Positions 18,386-28,500 of a stretch of DNA of 64,000 nucleotides are shown in pieces. The notes below the pieces were generated by a model. That model was not told where the DNA came from and did not search any database. It saw nothing but the letters and a program-made list of their open reading frames with translations. Both the position numbers and the translations under genes were made by a program. Source of the DNA: Thauera sp. JM12B12 (GTDB lineage: Bacteria > Pseudomonadota > Gammaproteobacteria > Burkholderiales > Rhodocyclaceae); the NCBI RefSeq assembly GCF_039614725.1, contig NZ_CP154859.1:3596001-3660000 (forward strand), read 5' to 3'. Every line of letters starts with the position of its first letter. The stretch's first letter is position 1.

Positions 18386-18829
18386 TCAGCCCTTTGCGCT
18401 GTCGCGCCGGAACACCAGCGGTGCGCCGCCGTGCGAGCGCTTGACCATCCACAGTGCGAGCGCGGAATCCATGTAGTCGGCATGACCGGGGAACCAGTCC
18501 ATCAGCGCGTGCGCGAGCTCGCGCACGATGTCGTGGTTGCCGGCGGCGAGTTCCTGCTGCACCTCGCGCACCGAGGCGAGCACCTTGGCGTGCTCGTCGA
18601 TGTGACAGTCGGCGGCGGGGAAATCGGTGCCCTTCATCCAGCCATCTTCCTGTTCGAAGTGCGCCACGGCGTGGGCGGCAAAAGCCGCCAGCGCCTGCCC
18701 GAGCTCGGCATCGGGCGCCTTCAGCAGCGCATCGACCAGGCTCACGAACTCGCGATGGGTGTCGTCCATCGCACCATGGCCCAGCAGATAGCGATCGTCC
18801 CAGTCGAATCCCGCCTGCACTTCGGTCAT
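18386..18829 (-). CDS. bacteriohemerythrin
   Basis: 147 residues with the di-iron hemerythrin histidine pattern: DDTHREFVSLVD (about 24), AHFEQEDGWM (about 58), HIDEHAKVL and a final FPGHADYMD. Single-domain bacteriohemerythrins bind O2 reversibly and may deliver or buffer it. It lies 34 bp downstream of a second hemerythrin gene, at the end of the aromatic/transport cluster, which fits supplying O2 to ring-cleaving oxygenases under low oxygen. That link is inferred from position. Confidence 0.9.
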   Translation of the reverse strand: MTEVQAGFDWDDRYLLGHGAMDDTHREFVSLVDALLKAPDAELGQALAAFAAHAVAHFEQEDGWMKGTDFPAADCHIDEHAKVLASVREVQQELAAGNHDIVRELAHALMDWFPGHADYMDSALALWMVKRSHGGAPLVFRRDSAKG

Positions 18830-18863
18830 TCCGTCTCTCCAGTGGTTGCTTGCGCCCCCGCGC

Positions 18864-19436
18864 TCAGCCGCCCAGGCCCACCGGGGCCGGGGCGATGTTC
18901 ACGATGCGGGTGAACAGCGCCGCGTACTGACCCGCCGGACCTTGCCACGGGTTGTCGTTGGCGAGGAAGGCGGCGTCGATCTCGGCCCAGTCTTCCGCAG
19001 TCAGGTGCTTCCTGGCAAGAGGGAAGATGAGATGCTCCTCGGTATTCATGTGCTGCCACTCGTGCTCGATGTAGGTCTTGAGCGCAGCCTGGAAGCCCCC
19101 AAAGCCGGCCTCCCCCTCGCGGCGATAGGTGTCGAGCGCCGCGCGCAATGCCGCGATGCGGGCGTCGCCCTCGCGGTGCTCGCCTTCGAGGCGCTCGATG
19201 ATCGGCAAGGCCTCGTCGCTGCGCAGGCGCAGCTTGGCGAAGAGATAGGTGTCCTCCTTCGGGTGGTGCACCTTCTCGGGGACCATCTCGACGTACTCGA
19301 TCATGGACGCCATCAGGTCGAAGTCGGGCTTGAGCCGCCCGGCTTCGATCGACGCAACCAGGCCGCGCAGGCCGCTCAGCATCGCGGCCAGGGCGCGGTG
19401 CTCGTCATGGATGATGTCCAGCGATTTGTTGCTCAT
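18864..19436 (-). CDS. hemerythrin HHE-domain protein
   Basis: 190 residues. HHE cation-binding pattern: IIHDEHRALAAML (about 11), VHHPKEDTYLF (about 57), LEGEHREGD (about 85) and EHEWQHMNTEEHLIFPLA (about 130). HHE proteins bind a di-iron centre and act in O2 or NO handling or iron-centre repair. It is encoded 19 bp downstream of livF, in the same direction, so probably on the transporter transcript. Distinct from the shorter bacteriohemerythrin that follows. Confidence 0.9.
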   Translation of the reverse strand: MSNKSLDIIHDEHRALAAMLSGLRGLVASIEAGRLKPDFDLMASMIEYVEMVPEKVHHPKEDTYLFAKLRLRSDEALPIIERLEGEHREGDARIAALRAALDTYRREGEAGFGGFQAALKTYIEHEWQHMNTEEHLIFPLARKHLTAEDWAEIDAAFLANDNPWQGPAGQYAALFTRIVNIAPAPVGLGG

Positions 19437-19455
19437 GGCGAATTCCTCCTTGGAC

Positions 19456-20169
19456 TCAGACGCCGAGGTGCTTCTGGATCAGTTCCGGCTGGGCGCGGAT
19501 CTGGTCGCTGGTGCCGTCGAACACGACCTGCCCCTTCACCAGGATCATCGCGCGGTCGCAGATGCTGGTGACCGCGCCGTGGTTCTTGTCCACGATCACG
19601 GTGGCGATACCGGTCCTGCGGATCTCCTTGACGATGCGCCAGATCTCCATCGCGATCAGCGGCGCCAGCCCTTCGGTGGCCTCGTCGAGGATGAGCAGGT
19701 CGGGGTTGGTCATCAGCGCGCGGCCGATGGTCAGCATCTGCTGCTCGCCGCCCGAGAGCTGCCAGCCACCGTTGTTGATACGCTCGCCCAGGCGCGGGAA
19801 GGTCGCCATCACGCGATCGAAGGTCCACTCGCGGCGGCCGTCGATGCCGGCACGCGCCGACATCAGCAGGTTCTCGCGCACGGTCAGGCTCTTGAAGATG
19901 CCGCGGCCTTCGGGCACGTAGGCGATGCCCTGCTGTGCCGTCTGGTAGGTGCGCGCCTTGGTGTAGTCGTCGCCGCGCACCAGCACGCGGCCGTGCTTCG
20001 GGCGCACGATGCCGAGCATGCTCTTGATCAGCGTCGACTTGCCCATGCCGTTGCGGCCCATGAGGGCGATGCCCTCGCCTTCGCGGATGTTGAAGTCGAT
20101 GCCATGCAGGATGTGGCTGGCACCGTAGTAGGTATGAACTTCCTTGGCTTCGAGCAGCATGTTAGACAT
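19456..20169 (-). CDS. livF: LIV-type ABC transporter ATP-binding protein (LivF)
   Basis: 237 residues. Walker A is GRNGMGKSTLIK, the signature is LSGGEQQML and Walker B is LLILDEATEG. The length and order (second ATPase, after livG) are typical of LivF. It overlaps the livG stop codon by 8 nt. In this context (ben genes, catechol dioxygenase) the importer more likely takes up an aromatic acid than branched-chain amino acids; related transporters for benzoate-type compounds are known. Confidence 0.93.
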   Translation of the reverse strand: MSNMLLEAKEVHTYYGASHILHGIDFNIREGEGIALMGRNGMGKSTLIKSMLGIVRPKHGRVLVRGDDYTKARTYQTAQQGIAYVPEGRGIFKSLTVRENLLMSARAGIDGRREWTFDRVMATFPRLGERINNGGWQLSGGEQQMLTIGRALMTNPDLLILDEATEGLAPLIAMEIWRIVKEIRRTGIATVIVDKNHGAVTSICDRAMILVKGQVVFDGTSDQIRAQPELIQKHLGV

Positions 20170-20938
20170 GGAAGCTGTCCTCCGTACCCAGATAGGCCTG
20201 CTGGACGGCCACGCTGGCCTTGATCTGCGCGGGCGGGCCGCACTCCAGCAACTGGCCGTTGACCATCACCGTGATCATGTCGGCGACCGCGAACACGGCG
20301 TCCATGTCGTGCTCCACCAGCAGGATGCCGCGCGTCTGGCGCAGGCGCTTGAGCACCTCGACCATGCTCGCGGATTCCTCCGAACCCATGCCGGCGAGCG
20401 GCTCGTCGAGCAGCAGCACCTGCGCGTCGGTGGCGAGCACCATGGCGATCTCGAGCTGACGCTGTTCGCCGTGGCTGAGCACGCCCGACACCCAGTCCAC
20501 CCGCTTGCCCAGGCCGGCCTCCTCGATGCAGGCGCGTGCCTTCTCCAGCGCCCACTTCTGCTCCATGGCCTTGCTGAAGATGCGCCACGGCTGCTGGCGG
20601 CGCGACTGCGCGGCCAGGCGTACGTTCTCGAGCACGGTGAACTGCGGGAAGATGTTGGTGCGCTGGTAGCTGCGCCCGATGCCCACCTGCGAGCGCTGCG
20701 CCGCGGTCAGACCGGTGATGTCCTTGCCCATGAAGTGGATCCTGCCCTCGGACGGCGGCAGATCACCCGACAGCATGTTGATGCAGGTGGACTTGCCCGC
20801 GCCGTTGGGGCCGAGCAGCACGTGGATCATCTGGCGCTCGAGCGTCACGCTGATGTCCTGGTTCGCCACCAGGCCGCCGAAGCGGCGGGTGAGCTTGTCG
20901 GCCTGCAGCAGGACCTCGTTCTTCGTCGTTGTGCTCAT
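20162..20938 (-). CDS. livG: LIV-type ABC transporter ATP-binding protein (LivG)
   Basis: 258 residues. Walker A is GPNGAGKSTCIN, the signature LSHGEQRQLE and Walker B VLLLDEPLAGM. The start MSTTTKNE is chosen because it overlaps the livM stop (ATGA); the open frame further upstream belongs to the shadow of livM. It provides one of the two nucleotide-binding subunits. Confidence 0.94.
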   Translation of the reverse strand: MSTTTKNEVLLQADKLTRRFGGLVANQDISVTLERQMIHVLLGPNGAGKSTCINMLSGDLPPSEGRIHFMGKDITGLTAAQRSQVGIGRSYQRTNIFPQFTVLENVRLAAQSRRQQPWRIFSKAMEQKWALEKARACIEEAGLGKRVDWVSGVLSHGEQRQLEIAMVLATDAQVLLLDEPLAGMGSEESASMVEVLKRLRQTRGILLVEHDMDAVFAVADMITVMVNGQLLECGPPAQIKASVAVQQAYLGTEDSFHV

Positions 20939-21900
20939 TTGGCCTCCCCTCCCTGCAGGGCGCGCTTGATGCGACCCGGCACGCCGGCCAGACCGCCCGG
21001 CAGGAACAGCACGACGGCGACGATCACGCCGCCCATCAGCAGCTGCCAGTACTTGGTGATGTCGGCGAACACCTCGCGCATCGCCTCGAAGGCGAAGGCG
21101 CCGGCGATCGCGCCGACGAGATTGCCCATGCCGCCCAGGATGACCATCAGCAGCACGTTGCCCGACTCGTGCCAGGACAGCAGCTCCGGGGTCACGAAGC
21201 CGAACAGCACCGCGTACAGGAAGCCCGCCAGACCGCCGAGCGCGCCGGCCAGCGTGAAGGCGCCGAGCTTGTAGCGGAAGGTGAAGTAGCCGAGCGACTG
21301 CATGCGGTGCTCGTTGCTCTTGATGCCCACCAGCACGCGGCCGAAGGGCGACTGCAGCACGCGGGCGAGGAACAGATACACCAGCACCATCACCACGAGG
21401 ATGAAGTAGAACATGTGCACTTCGTTGGTGAGGTCGAACGGCTCCCAGCCGAAGATCGAGGCCGAAGGCTTGTTGTTGAGGTAGGTGCCGTCCGAGCCGC
21501 CGCCCAGCGGCGTGTCGTGGAAGATGAAGTAGGCCATCTGCGCGAAGGCCAGCGTCACCATGATGAAGTAGATGCCCTTGGTGCGAAGCACGAACAGGCC
21601 GATGACGAAGGCGGCCAGCGCCGACAGCCCGACCGCGGCCGGCAGCACGTACCACAGGCTGGCGGCCTCGTACTCCGGGCTCAGGATCGCGACCGCATAG
21701 GCGGCGATGCCGAAGTAGGCCGCATGGCCGAAGCTGACCAGACCGGTGAAGCCCACCAGCAGGTCCAGGCTCATGGCGAAGATCGCCATCACCAGGATCT
21801 TGCCGACGATCTCGATGTAGAAGGATTCGCCCGACAGCGGCACGCAGGCGACGATCGCGAGCGCGACGAGCTTGGGAATCAGGGAGGCGTGTGCGTTCAT
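20935..21900 (-). CDS. livM: LIV-type ABC transporter permease (LivM)
   Basis: 321 residues with about nine hydrophobic segments and the conserved block MSLDLLVGFTGLVSFGHAAY near residue 41. FLPGGLAGVPGRIKRAL at the C terminus is typical of LivM. It lies four bases downstream of livH and overlaps livG. Confidence 0.94.
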   Translation of the reverse strand: MNAHASLIPKLVALAIVACVPLSGESFYIEIVGKILVMAIFAMSLDLLVGFTGLVSFGHAAYFGIAAYAVAILSPEYEAASLWYVLPAAVGLSALAAFVIGLFVLRTKGIYFIMVTLAFAQMAYFIFHDTPLGGGSDGTYLNNKPSASIFGWEPFDLTNEVHMFYFILVVMVLVYLFLARVLQSPFGRVLVGIKSNEHRMQSLGYFTFRYKLGAFTLAGALGGLAGFLYAVLFGFVTPELLSWHESGNVLLMVILGGMGNLVGAIAGAFAFEAMREVFADITKYWQLLMGGVIVAVVLFLPGGLAGVPGRIKRALQGGEAK

Positions 21901-21904
21901 GGTC

Positions 21905-22771
21905 TCAGCCTTTCTTCAGGATGCCTTCGGGGCGCCACAGCAGGACCACCGCCATCACCACATACACGACGATGCCGGAGAGCTCGGGGACCAGGACCTT
22001 GCCGAAGGTGTCGGCGAAGCCGACGATCAGCGCCGCGACGAGCGCGCCCCACACCGAACCGATGCCGCCGATGACGACGATCACGAAGGAGATGATCAGC
22101 ACGTGGCTGCCCATGTTCGGGAACACGGACGAGATCGGCGCGGCCAGCATGCCGGCGAGGGCGGCGAGCGCGACACCGAGCGCGAACACGACGCGGTAGA
22201 TCATGTTGATGTTGATGCCGAGCGACTCGACCATGCCGCGGTCGTCGTTGCCGGCGCGGATCATCATGCCGAGACGGGTGCGCTGGATGACGTAGTAGAG
22301 CGCCACCGCGAGCACGATGCAGACCGCCGAGATGGCCAGCCGGTACACCGGATAGCTCATCACCTCGGTGAGCTGGATCGAGGCGTCGAGGAAGCCCGGG
22401 ATGGCGACGCCGTGCACGTCGTCGCCGACCAGGAGGCTGCGCAGCTGCTCGAAGATCAGGATCAGGCCGTAGGTCAGCAGCACCTGCTCGAGGTGGTCAC
22501 GCTTGTAGAGATGGGAGAACAGTGCCCACTCCAGGAAGGCACCGAAGGCCAGCGCGAGCGGGATGCCGAGCGCGATCGCCATCACCAGGCTGCCGGTGGC
22601 GCTGGTGAGCACGAAGGCCAGGTAGGCGCCGATCATGTAGAAACTGCCGTGCGCCAGGTTGATGATCCCCATGATGCCGAACACCAGCGTCAGCCCGCTT
22701 GCCACCAGGAACAGGAGCAAACCGTACTGCAGCGAGTTCAGCGTCTGGATCAGGAAGCTTGCGAAATCCAT
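21905..22771 (-). CDS. livH: LIV-type ABC transporter permease (LivH)
   Basis: 288 residues. Hydrophobic throughout, with SLQYGLLLFLVASGLTLVFG at the N terminus and IINLAHGSFYMIGAY near residue 36, both standard LivH features. It heads the membrane part of the operon, 100 bp downstream of the substrate-binding protein gene, a usual spacing for a stem-loop that lets the binding protein be made in excess. Confidence 0.94.
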   Translation of the reverse strand: MDFASFLIQTLNSLQYGLLLFLVASGLTLVFGIMGIINLAHGSFYMIGAYLAFVLTSATGSLVMAIALGIPLALAFGAFLEWALFSHLYKRDHLEQVLLTYGLILIFEQLRSLLVGDDVHGVAIPGFLDASIQLTEVMSYPVYRLAISAVCIVLAVALYYVIQRTRLGMMIRAGNDDRGMVESLGININMIYRVVFALGVALAALAGMLAAPISSVFPNMGSHVLIISFVIVVIGGIGSVWGALVAALIVGFADTFGKVLVPELSGIVVYVVMAVVLLWRPEGILKKG

Positions 22772-22871
22772 GACACTCCCCCTCCCGGCAGGCGTCCGCC
22801 TGCCAGGATCGATATGGGTTCAAGAATGAGACGGGAGCCGGGGCGACCGGTCGGATCGCCCCGCGGGCCGG

Positions 22872-24044
22872 TTACAGCTTGCAGCCGCGCGCCGGGTCCT
22901 CGAGCCCCTTGGAGACGACCTCGATCACCACGTTCTGGTCGCCCTTGACCTCGCGCATGTAGATGTCCTGCACCGGGTTGTGGGCCTTGGACAGGGTGAA
23001 GGCGCCGCGCGGGCTGTCGATCTTGGCGGACTCCATGCCCTTGATGACGGCGTCCTGCTTGGAAGGGTCGCCGGCAGCGGCCTTGAGGCCGGCCTCGTAC
23101 ATCTGCGCCGCGTCGTAACCCTGCACCGCATAGACGTCGGGCTGGATCTTGTACAGCTCGGCGTACTTGGTGCGGAAGGCCTTGTCCTTCTCGGTGGTGA
23201 GGCCGTCGGCGTAGTGCAGCGTCGTCATCAGGCCCTCACCCGCGCCGCCCATCGCCGCGAGGTTGCCGTCGGTGAGGAAGCCCGGGCCGTAGAGCGGGAT
23301 GCTGTTCTTGAGGCCGGCAGCGGCATAGTCGCTGACGAACTTCGCGGCGCCGGCACCGGCAAAGAACACGAACACGGCGTCGGGTTTGGTCGAGGCGATC
23401 TCGGTGAGGAAGGGCTGGAACTCCACGTTCGGGAACGGCAGCGTCATCTCCTTGACGACCTTGCCGCCGCCCTTCTCGAAGGCCTCCTTGAAGCCGGCGA
23501 CCGACTCCTCGCCGAAGGAGTACTTCCAGGTCACGGTGGCGACGCTCTTCACGCCCTTCTTCGCCAGGGCCTCGCCCATGGCGTAGGACGGCTGCCAGGC
23601 CGAGAAGGACGAGCGGAAGACGTAGGGCGAGCACAGCGGGCCGGTGAGGTCGTTGGCGCCGGCGTTGGGGATGATCATCAGCGTCTTGGTGTCGCGGGCG
23701 ACCTTCGCCATGGCGAGTGCCACGCCCGAGTGCACCGTGCCGACGAGCACATCGACCTTCTCGCGCGACACCAGCTTCTTGGCGTTTTCGGTGGCCTTGG
23801 CCGGGTTCGACTCGTCGTCGACGACGGCGTACTCGACCTCGCGACCGCCCAGCTTGCCGCCGTTCTCGGCGACGTACTGCTTGAAGCCGTTGGTGATGGC
23901 GTTGCCCAGCGCGGCATAGGTGCCGGTGTAGGGGAGCATGAGGCCGACCTTGACCTTGTCCTCGGCCTGCACGGCGCCGATGCCGGCGGCGGCGAGCGCG
24001 AGGGTGAGGGCGACGTTACGGGCGAACTGGAAACGGATTGTCAT
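22872..24044 (-). CDS. periplasmic substrate-binding protein of the LIV-type transporter
   Basis: 390 residues with a Sec signal peptide (NVALTLALAAAGIGAVQA, cleaved about residue 27). The mature type I periplasmic fold begins DKVKVGLMLPYTGTYAALG. VVDDESNPAKATENAKKL and YDAAQMYEAGLKAA are typical of the LivJ/K and aromatic-acid-binding branch. Given the neighbours, the ligand may be benzoate or a related aromatic acid. Conserved ligand residues were not checked. Confidence 0.92.
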   Translation of the reverse strand: MTIRFQFARNVALTLALAAAGIGAVQAEDKVKVGLMLPYTGTYAALGNAITNGFKQYVAENGGKLGGREVEYAVVDDESNPAKATENAKKLVSREKVDVLVGTVHSGVALAMAKVARDTKTLMIIPNAGANDLTGPLCSPYVFRSSFSAWQPSYAMGEALAKKGVKSVATVTWKYSFGEESVAGFKEAFEKGGGKVVKEMTLPFPNVEFQPFLTEIASTKPDAVFVFFAGAGAAKFVSDYAAAGLKNSIPLYGPGFLTDGNLAAMGGAGEGLMTTLHYADGLTTEKDKAFRTKYAELYKIQPDVYAVQGYDAAQMYEAGLKAAAGDPSKQDAVIKGMESAKIDSPRGAFTLSKAHNPVQDIYMREVKGDQNVVIEVVSKGLEDPARGCKL

Positions 24045-24160
24045 GATGTCTCTTCCTTTTTGGTGGGGTGAATCACTTTCTTGGCGCGAAGCCGGCCCTC
24101 CCTTGCGGGATGCGGGCGCAGGCGGGCGCCCGGCGCACGCGGCGCCGGGCAGGGCGCGGA

Positions 24161-25090
24161 TCAGGTCACGACGGTCAGGAAGCGCTCGTTGAGCTTGCGG
24201 TCGTGATAGAAGATGCCGGCCCCGACCTCATCGAAGGTCCAGGTGATCGGCGCGTGATCCGGGTAGGTCTCGTAGCCGCCGCAGAAGGTCTCGAAGCGGT
24301 TGCCCGAGGGGTCGAAGGCGTAGATCGTCGAACCGCGGGTGATGCCGTGGCGGGTCGGGCCGATGTCGATCGACACGCGGTTCATCGACATGATGTCGGC
24401 GGCGCGCAGCACCTTTTCCCAGCTGTCGAGCAGGAAGGACAGGTGGTGCAGCTTGCCCGGCTCGGGGTGGGCGACGAAGGCGAGGTCGTGCGCCTTGTGC
24501 GAGCACGAGATGAAGGTCGCCAGCAGCGACTTGCCGTCTTCCATGAGCACACGCTCGACGAGATGGAAGCCGAGCACCTCGGTGAACAGCTTGAGGTTCT
24601 CCTCGAGGTTCGGGCCGTAGAGCAGGCAGTGGTCGAAGCGGTGCGGGGCGATGCCGTGCTCGGACGCCGGAATCCACGGATCCGGGTTGGTGTAGGGCTG
24701 GCCGTTGCCGACGTCGGTCTTGTCGGCGTAGAGTTCCATGACGTGGCCGGTCGGGATGGTGAAGCGCACGCGCTCGCCGGTCTCCAGGAGCTCGCCGGCG
24801 GGGATGCGCTCGGTGGCGACGCCGTAGGCCTGCAGGTCCTTGTCGAGCTGCTCGAGGGTCGCCTTGTCCTTGACCTTGAAACCGATCAGATCGACGCCGG
24901 CGCGATCGGCCTCGCGCAGGATCACGCTGTTGTGATCACGCTCGTCCCAGGCCTTGAAATACACGCGGCCGGCGGCGTCGCGGCCGGTCTCGACGAGGCC
25001 GAGCACGTTCTTGTAGAACGCCACGCTCTCGTCGAGATCGAGCACGCGCAGCTGGATGTGGCCGGGACGCATCACTCCGGTGGTTGCCAT
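24161..25090 (-). CDS. xylE: catechol 2,3-dioxygenase (extradiol, XylE/DmpB type)
   Basis: 309 residues, collinear with XylE/DmpB from MRPGHIQLRVLD to the C-terminal NERFLTV. It opens catechol next to the hydroxyls, giving 2-hydroxymuconic semialdehyde. Fe(II) ligands are visible: His154 in FDHCLLYG, His215/216 in GKLHHLSF and Glu267 in GNRFETFCGG. Two vicinal-oxygen-chelate domains; IDIGPTRHG is highly conserved. The XylT-type ferredoxin gene lies 128 bp upstream. It is the ring-cleavage step for catechol made by BenABCD across the divergent promoter. Confidence 0.96.
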   Translation of the reverse strand: MATTGVMRPGHIQLRVLDLDESVAFYKNVLGLVETGRDAAGRVYFKAWDERDHNSVILREADRAGVDLIGFKVKDKATLEQLDKDLQAYGVATERIPAGELLETGERVRFTIPTGHVMELYADKTDVGNGQPYTNPDPWIPASEHGIAPHRFDHCLLYGPNLEENLKLFTEVLGFHLVERVLMEDGKSLLATFISCSHKAHDLAFVAHPEPGKLHHLSFLLDSWEKVLRAADIMSMNRVSIDIGPTRHGITRGSTIYAFDPSGNRFETFCGGYETYPDHAPITWTFDEVGAGIFYHDRKLNERFLTVVT

Positions 25091-25218
25091 TTTGTATCTC
25101 CTCTTCGGGTCATGAACGGGATCCCGGGCGCGGTCACGCCCGGCGATTCCCGGGGTTGCTTATGTGGCGGGACGCTGCCCGCCTGTTTCTACGACTGCCT
25201 TGCACTGCACGTCCGGCC

Positions 25219-25542
25219 TCAGGCGCAGACGTTCTTCTTCATCTTGCCGAGCACCGCGAGGCGGATGTCGGACAGCGGCTTCACCCGACAGGCCAGCACG
25301 ATGCCGACCGCTTCCTCCTCGGCGCTGACGTAGGCCCGGCTCATCACGCGCTTGGCGTACTCGCCCGCCTCGACCTGCACCTTGCACACGCCGCAGCCGC
25401 CGCCGCGGCAGCCCACCGGGATGCCGCGCTTGCCGAGCCGCTCCATGCCGCCGAGCAGGGTCTCGTCCTCGCGGCAGCGGTACACCTCACCGGTCTCGAC
25501 GAGGGTCACCTCGTGGAAGACCTTAGGCGCGCGGCTGTCCAT
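25219..25542 (-). CDS. xylT: plant-type 2Fe-2S ferredoxin, XylT/DmpQ-like
   Basis: 107 residues. The cluster ligands are in VGCRGGGCGVCKV (three Cys of CX4CX2C type) with the fourth in LACRVKP. XylT/DmpQ ferredoxins reactivate catechol 2,3-dioxygenase by re-reducing oxidised active-site iron. The adjacent dioxygenase gene supports that job. The ATG follows the IOR stop by one base, so the two are probably co-translated. Confidence 0.92.
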   Translation of the reverse strand: MDSRAPKVFHEVTLVETGEVYRCREDETLLGGMERLGKRGIPVGCRGGGCGVCKVQVEAGEYAKRVMSRAYVSAEEEAVGIVLACRVKPLSDIRLAVLGKMKKNVCA

Positions 25543-25543
25543 G

Positions 25544-28500
25544 TCAGGCCACCTGCCGTTCCTGCTGCGCCTCGTTGAAGGCCTTCAGGCGCGCAGCCTG
25601 CAATTCCCGGGCAGCGGCGAGGTTCTTCTCCTTGACGTGGCCGAAGCCGCGGATCTCGTCGGGCACGCTTGCCAGGGCCACCGCCGCGGCGTGGTTCACC
25701 GGGTTGAGCTTGGCGAGGATCTGGTCGAGCAGCTGGATGTACTCCTCGATCAGCCTGCGCTCCATCTGACGCTCCTCGGTCTTGCTGAACACGTCGAGCG
25801 CGCTACCGCGCAGGCCCTTGAGACCCGCCAGGCGCTTGAAGGCCTTGAACATCCACGCGCCGTACTGCTTCTTCTGCGGGTGGCCGGTGATCGGGTCGGT
25901 CTTCGAGAGCAGCGGGGGCGCGAGGTTGTACTTGACCGAGTAGCCATGCGGGAACTGCGCGTCGAGCTCGGCGAGGAAGGCCGGGTCGGTGTGCAGGCGG
26001 GCGACCTCGAACTCGTCCTTGTAGGCCATCAGCTTGTACAGGTAGCGGGCGGCCGCCTCGGCGAGCCTGGACGACGACACCGCCTTCTGCTCGCCCACGA
26101 CCACGCGCTTGACGACCTCGGCGTAGCGCCTGGCGTAGGCCTCGTCCTGGAAGGCGATGAGCTCGGGCACGCGGATCTCGACCAGGCGCCGGACCTCGCC
26201 GTCGGCGCCGATCGAGTCGACGATCGCCTTCGCGGCCGGCGAGAGCTGCGGCTTCTTGTGCAGCGTGACCACGCTGCCGCCCGACTTCTGGCGACCGGCC
26301 TCGGCCTCGACGAAGGCACGATCGAGCACCGCCATGCGGCCCCAGCGGAAGGCCGCCAGGCTCATGTCCACCGCCACGCCGGACAGGCGGATGGCTTCCT
26401 CGATCGACTCGGCCTTGAGCGGGATGGTGCCGGCCTGGAAGGCCACGCCGACCATGAAGTTGTTGGTCGCCATCGCGTCGCCGAACAGGCCCGCGGCCAA
26501 CGCCTCGCCGTCGAGGAACACGTTGTGCTCCTTGCGGGTGACGCGGTCGATACCCGAGGTGAGGCCGTTGGTCGCCGGGAACAGCGCCTTGCGGTTGGTC
26601 ACCATCTGGCCGGTCGGGGTCTGGGTGGTGGACACGACCGCGATCGTGCGCTCCGGGTTGCACTTGTCGAGGTTCTTCGGGTCGGTGGCGTTGAGGATGT
26701 CGAAACCCAGATAGAGGTCGGCGCGGCCGTCCGAGATCTTGTTCGACCCCTTGAACGGGGCGTGGGTGATCTTGATGTCGGAGATCACCGCGCCGCCCTT
26801 CTGCGCCAGACCGGTCTGGTCGAGGCCGATCACGTGCTTGCCCTCGAGGCGGGCGGCACGCGCCAGCGTCGCCACCACGGTGACCGAGCCGGTGCCGCCG
26901 ATGCCCATCACGTGGATGCCAAAGCCCAGGCTGTCATCGACCTTGTTGACCGGCGCCGGCAGCGCGCGCTCGAGCGCCGGGATGCGGCCCTTTTTCTTCT
27001 TCGGCGCACCCTCGCTGGCCGGGGCCGGGTGCGGGGTCACGGTGAGGAAGGAGGGGCAGAAGCCCTTCACGCAGCTGAAGTCCTTGTTGCACGACGACTG
27101 GTGGATGCGGGTCTTGCGGCCGAACTCGGTCTGCACCGGCTCGACCGACATGCAGTTCGACTTCTCGCCGCAGTCGCCGCAGCCTTCGCACACGCGCTCG
27201 TTGATGACGGTGACCTCGACCGGCTCGTCGGCCTTGCCGCGGCTGCGCGCACGGCGCAGCTCGGCGGCGCACTCCTGGTCGTGCAGCAGCACGGTACAGC
27301 CGGGGGTGGCGGCGAGCGCGCGCTGCGCCTCCTCGATGCGGTCGCGGTGCCAGACCTCGGTGTCCCCGGGAAGCTGCACGCCGTTGAATCGGGACAGATC
27401 GTCGGTGGTGACGATGATCTTCCTGACGCCGTTGGCCAGCAGGTCGGAGACCATGTTCACCACCGGCACCTCGCCCTGGATGGCCTGGCCGCCGGTCATC
27501 GAGGTGTGCGCGTTGCGCAGCAGCTTGAAGGTGATGTTCACCCCGGTCGAGGCCGCATAGCGGATCGCCAGGCTGCCCGAGTGGGCGTAGGTGCCGTCAC
27601 CCATGTTCTGGAAGATGTGCTGCGCCTCGGTGAAGGGCGCCATGCCGATCCACTGCGTGCCCTCGGCGCCCATGTGGGTGCCCATGACCACGTTGCGGCC
27701 CATCCACATCGCCATGGTGTGGCAGCCGATGCCCGCCGACACGATGCTGCCGTCGGGCGCCTGGGTCGAGGAGTTGTGCGGACAGCCCGAGCAGAACCAG
27801 GCGGTGCGCACCGCGGTCGGCAGCTTGTTGCGCGAGTGGATCTCGTCCAGGCGCTTGAGCCAGTTCTCGGCCGATTCGATGCGGGTCTTGCGCGACAGGC
27901 GCTTCAACAGCGCGCGCACGATGGTGTCGGACTCGAACTCGCCGTAGTGCGGCAGCAGCTCCTTCTCCTCCTCGTCGAACTTGCCGACGATGCGCGGCGC
28001 GTTGGCCATGCCGTAGAGCACCTGCTTGGCGAACATCTCGAGGAAGGGACGCTTCTCCTCGATGACGAAGATCTCCTCCAGACCCTGCGCGAACTCGCGC
28101 ACGATGGTCGGCTCCATCGGGAACAGCATGCCCATCTTGAGGATGCGGATGCCGTAGCGGCGCAGCGCCGCGTCGTCCAGACCCATCTCGAGGAAGGCCT
28201 GGTTGAGGTCGTTGTAGGTCTTGCCCGCGGTGATGATGCCGATCCAGGCGTCGGGGTTGGGGAAGACGACGTTGTTCAGATTGTTGGCGCGGGCGTAGCG
28301 CTTGGCCACCTCGAGGCGGCGGGTGTATAGCGACTGCTCCATCTCCAGCGCCTCGACGCGCACGTTCATGCCCAGGTTCATGTTGGGCGTGAACGGCTTG
28401 CCGTCGAACTCGAGGTCGGGGGTGACGAAGTTCAGGCGCTCGGGCGAGACGTTGGCCGTGCCGGTGCCGTCGGCGACGTTGGTGACGATCTTCATGCCCA

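Noticed and set aside
25352..28330. 992-codon plus-strand open frame
   Set aside because: Lies antisense to the fused IOR gene and has low-complexity Arg/Ala/Gly/His-rich composition.
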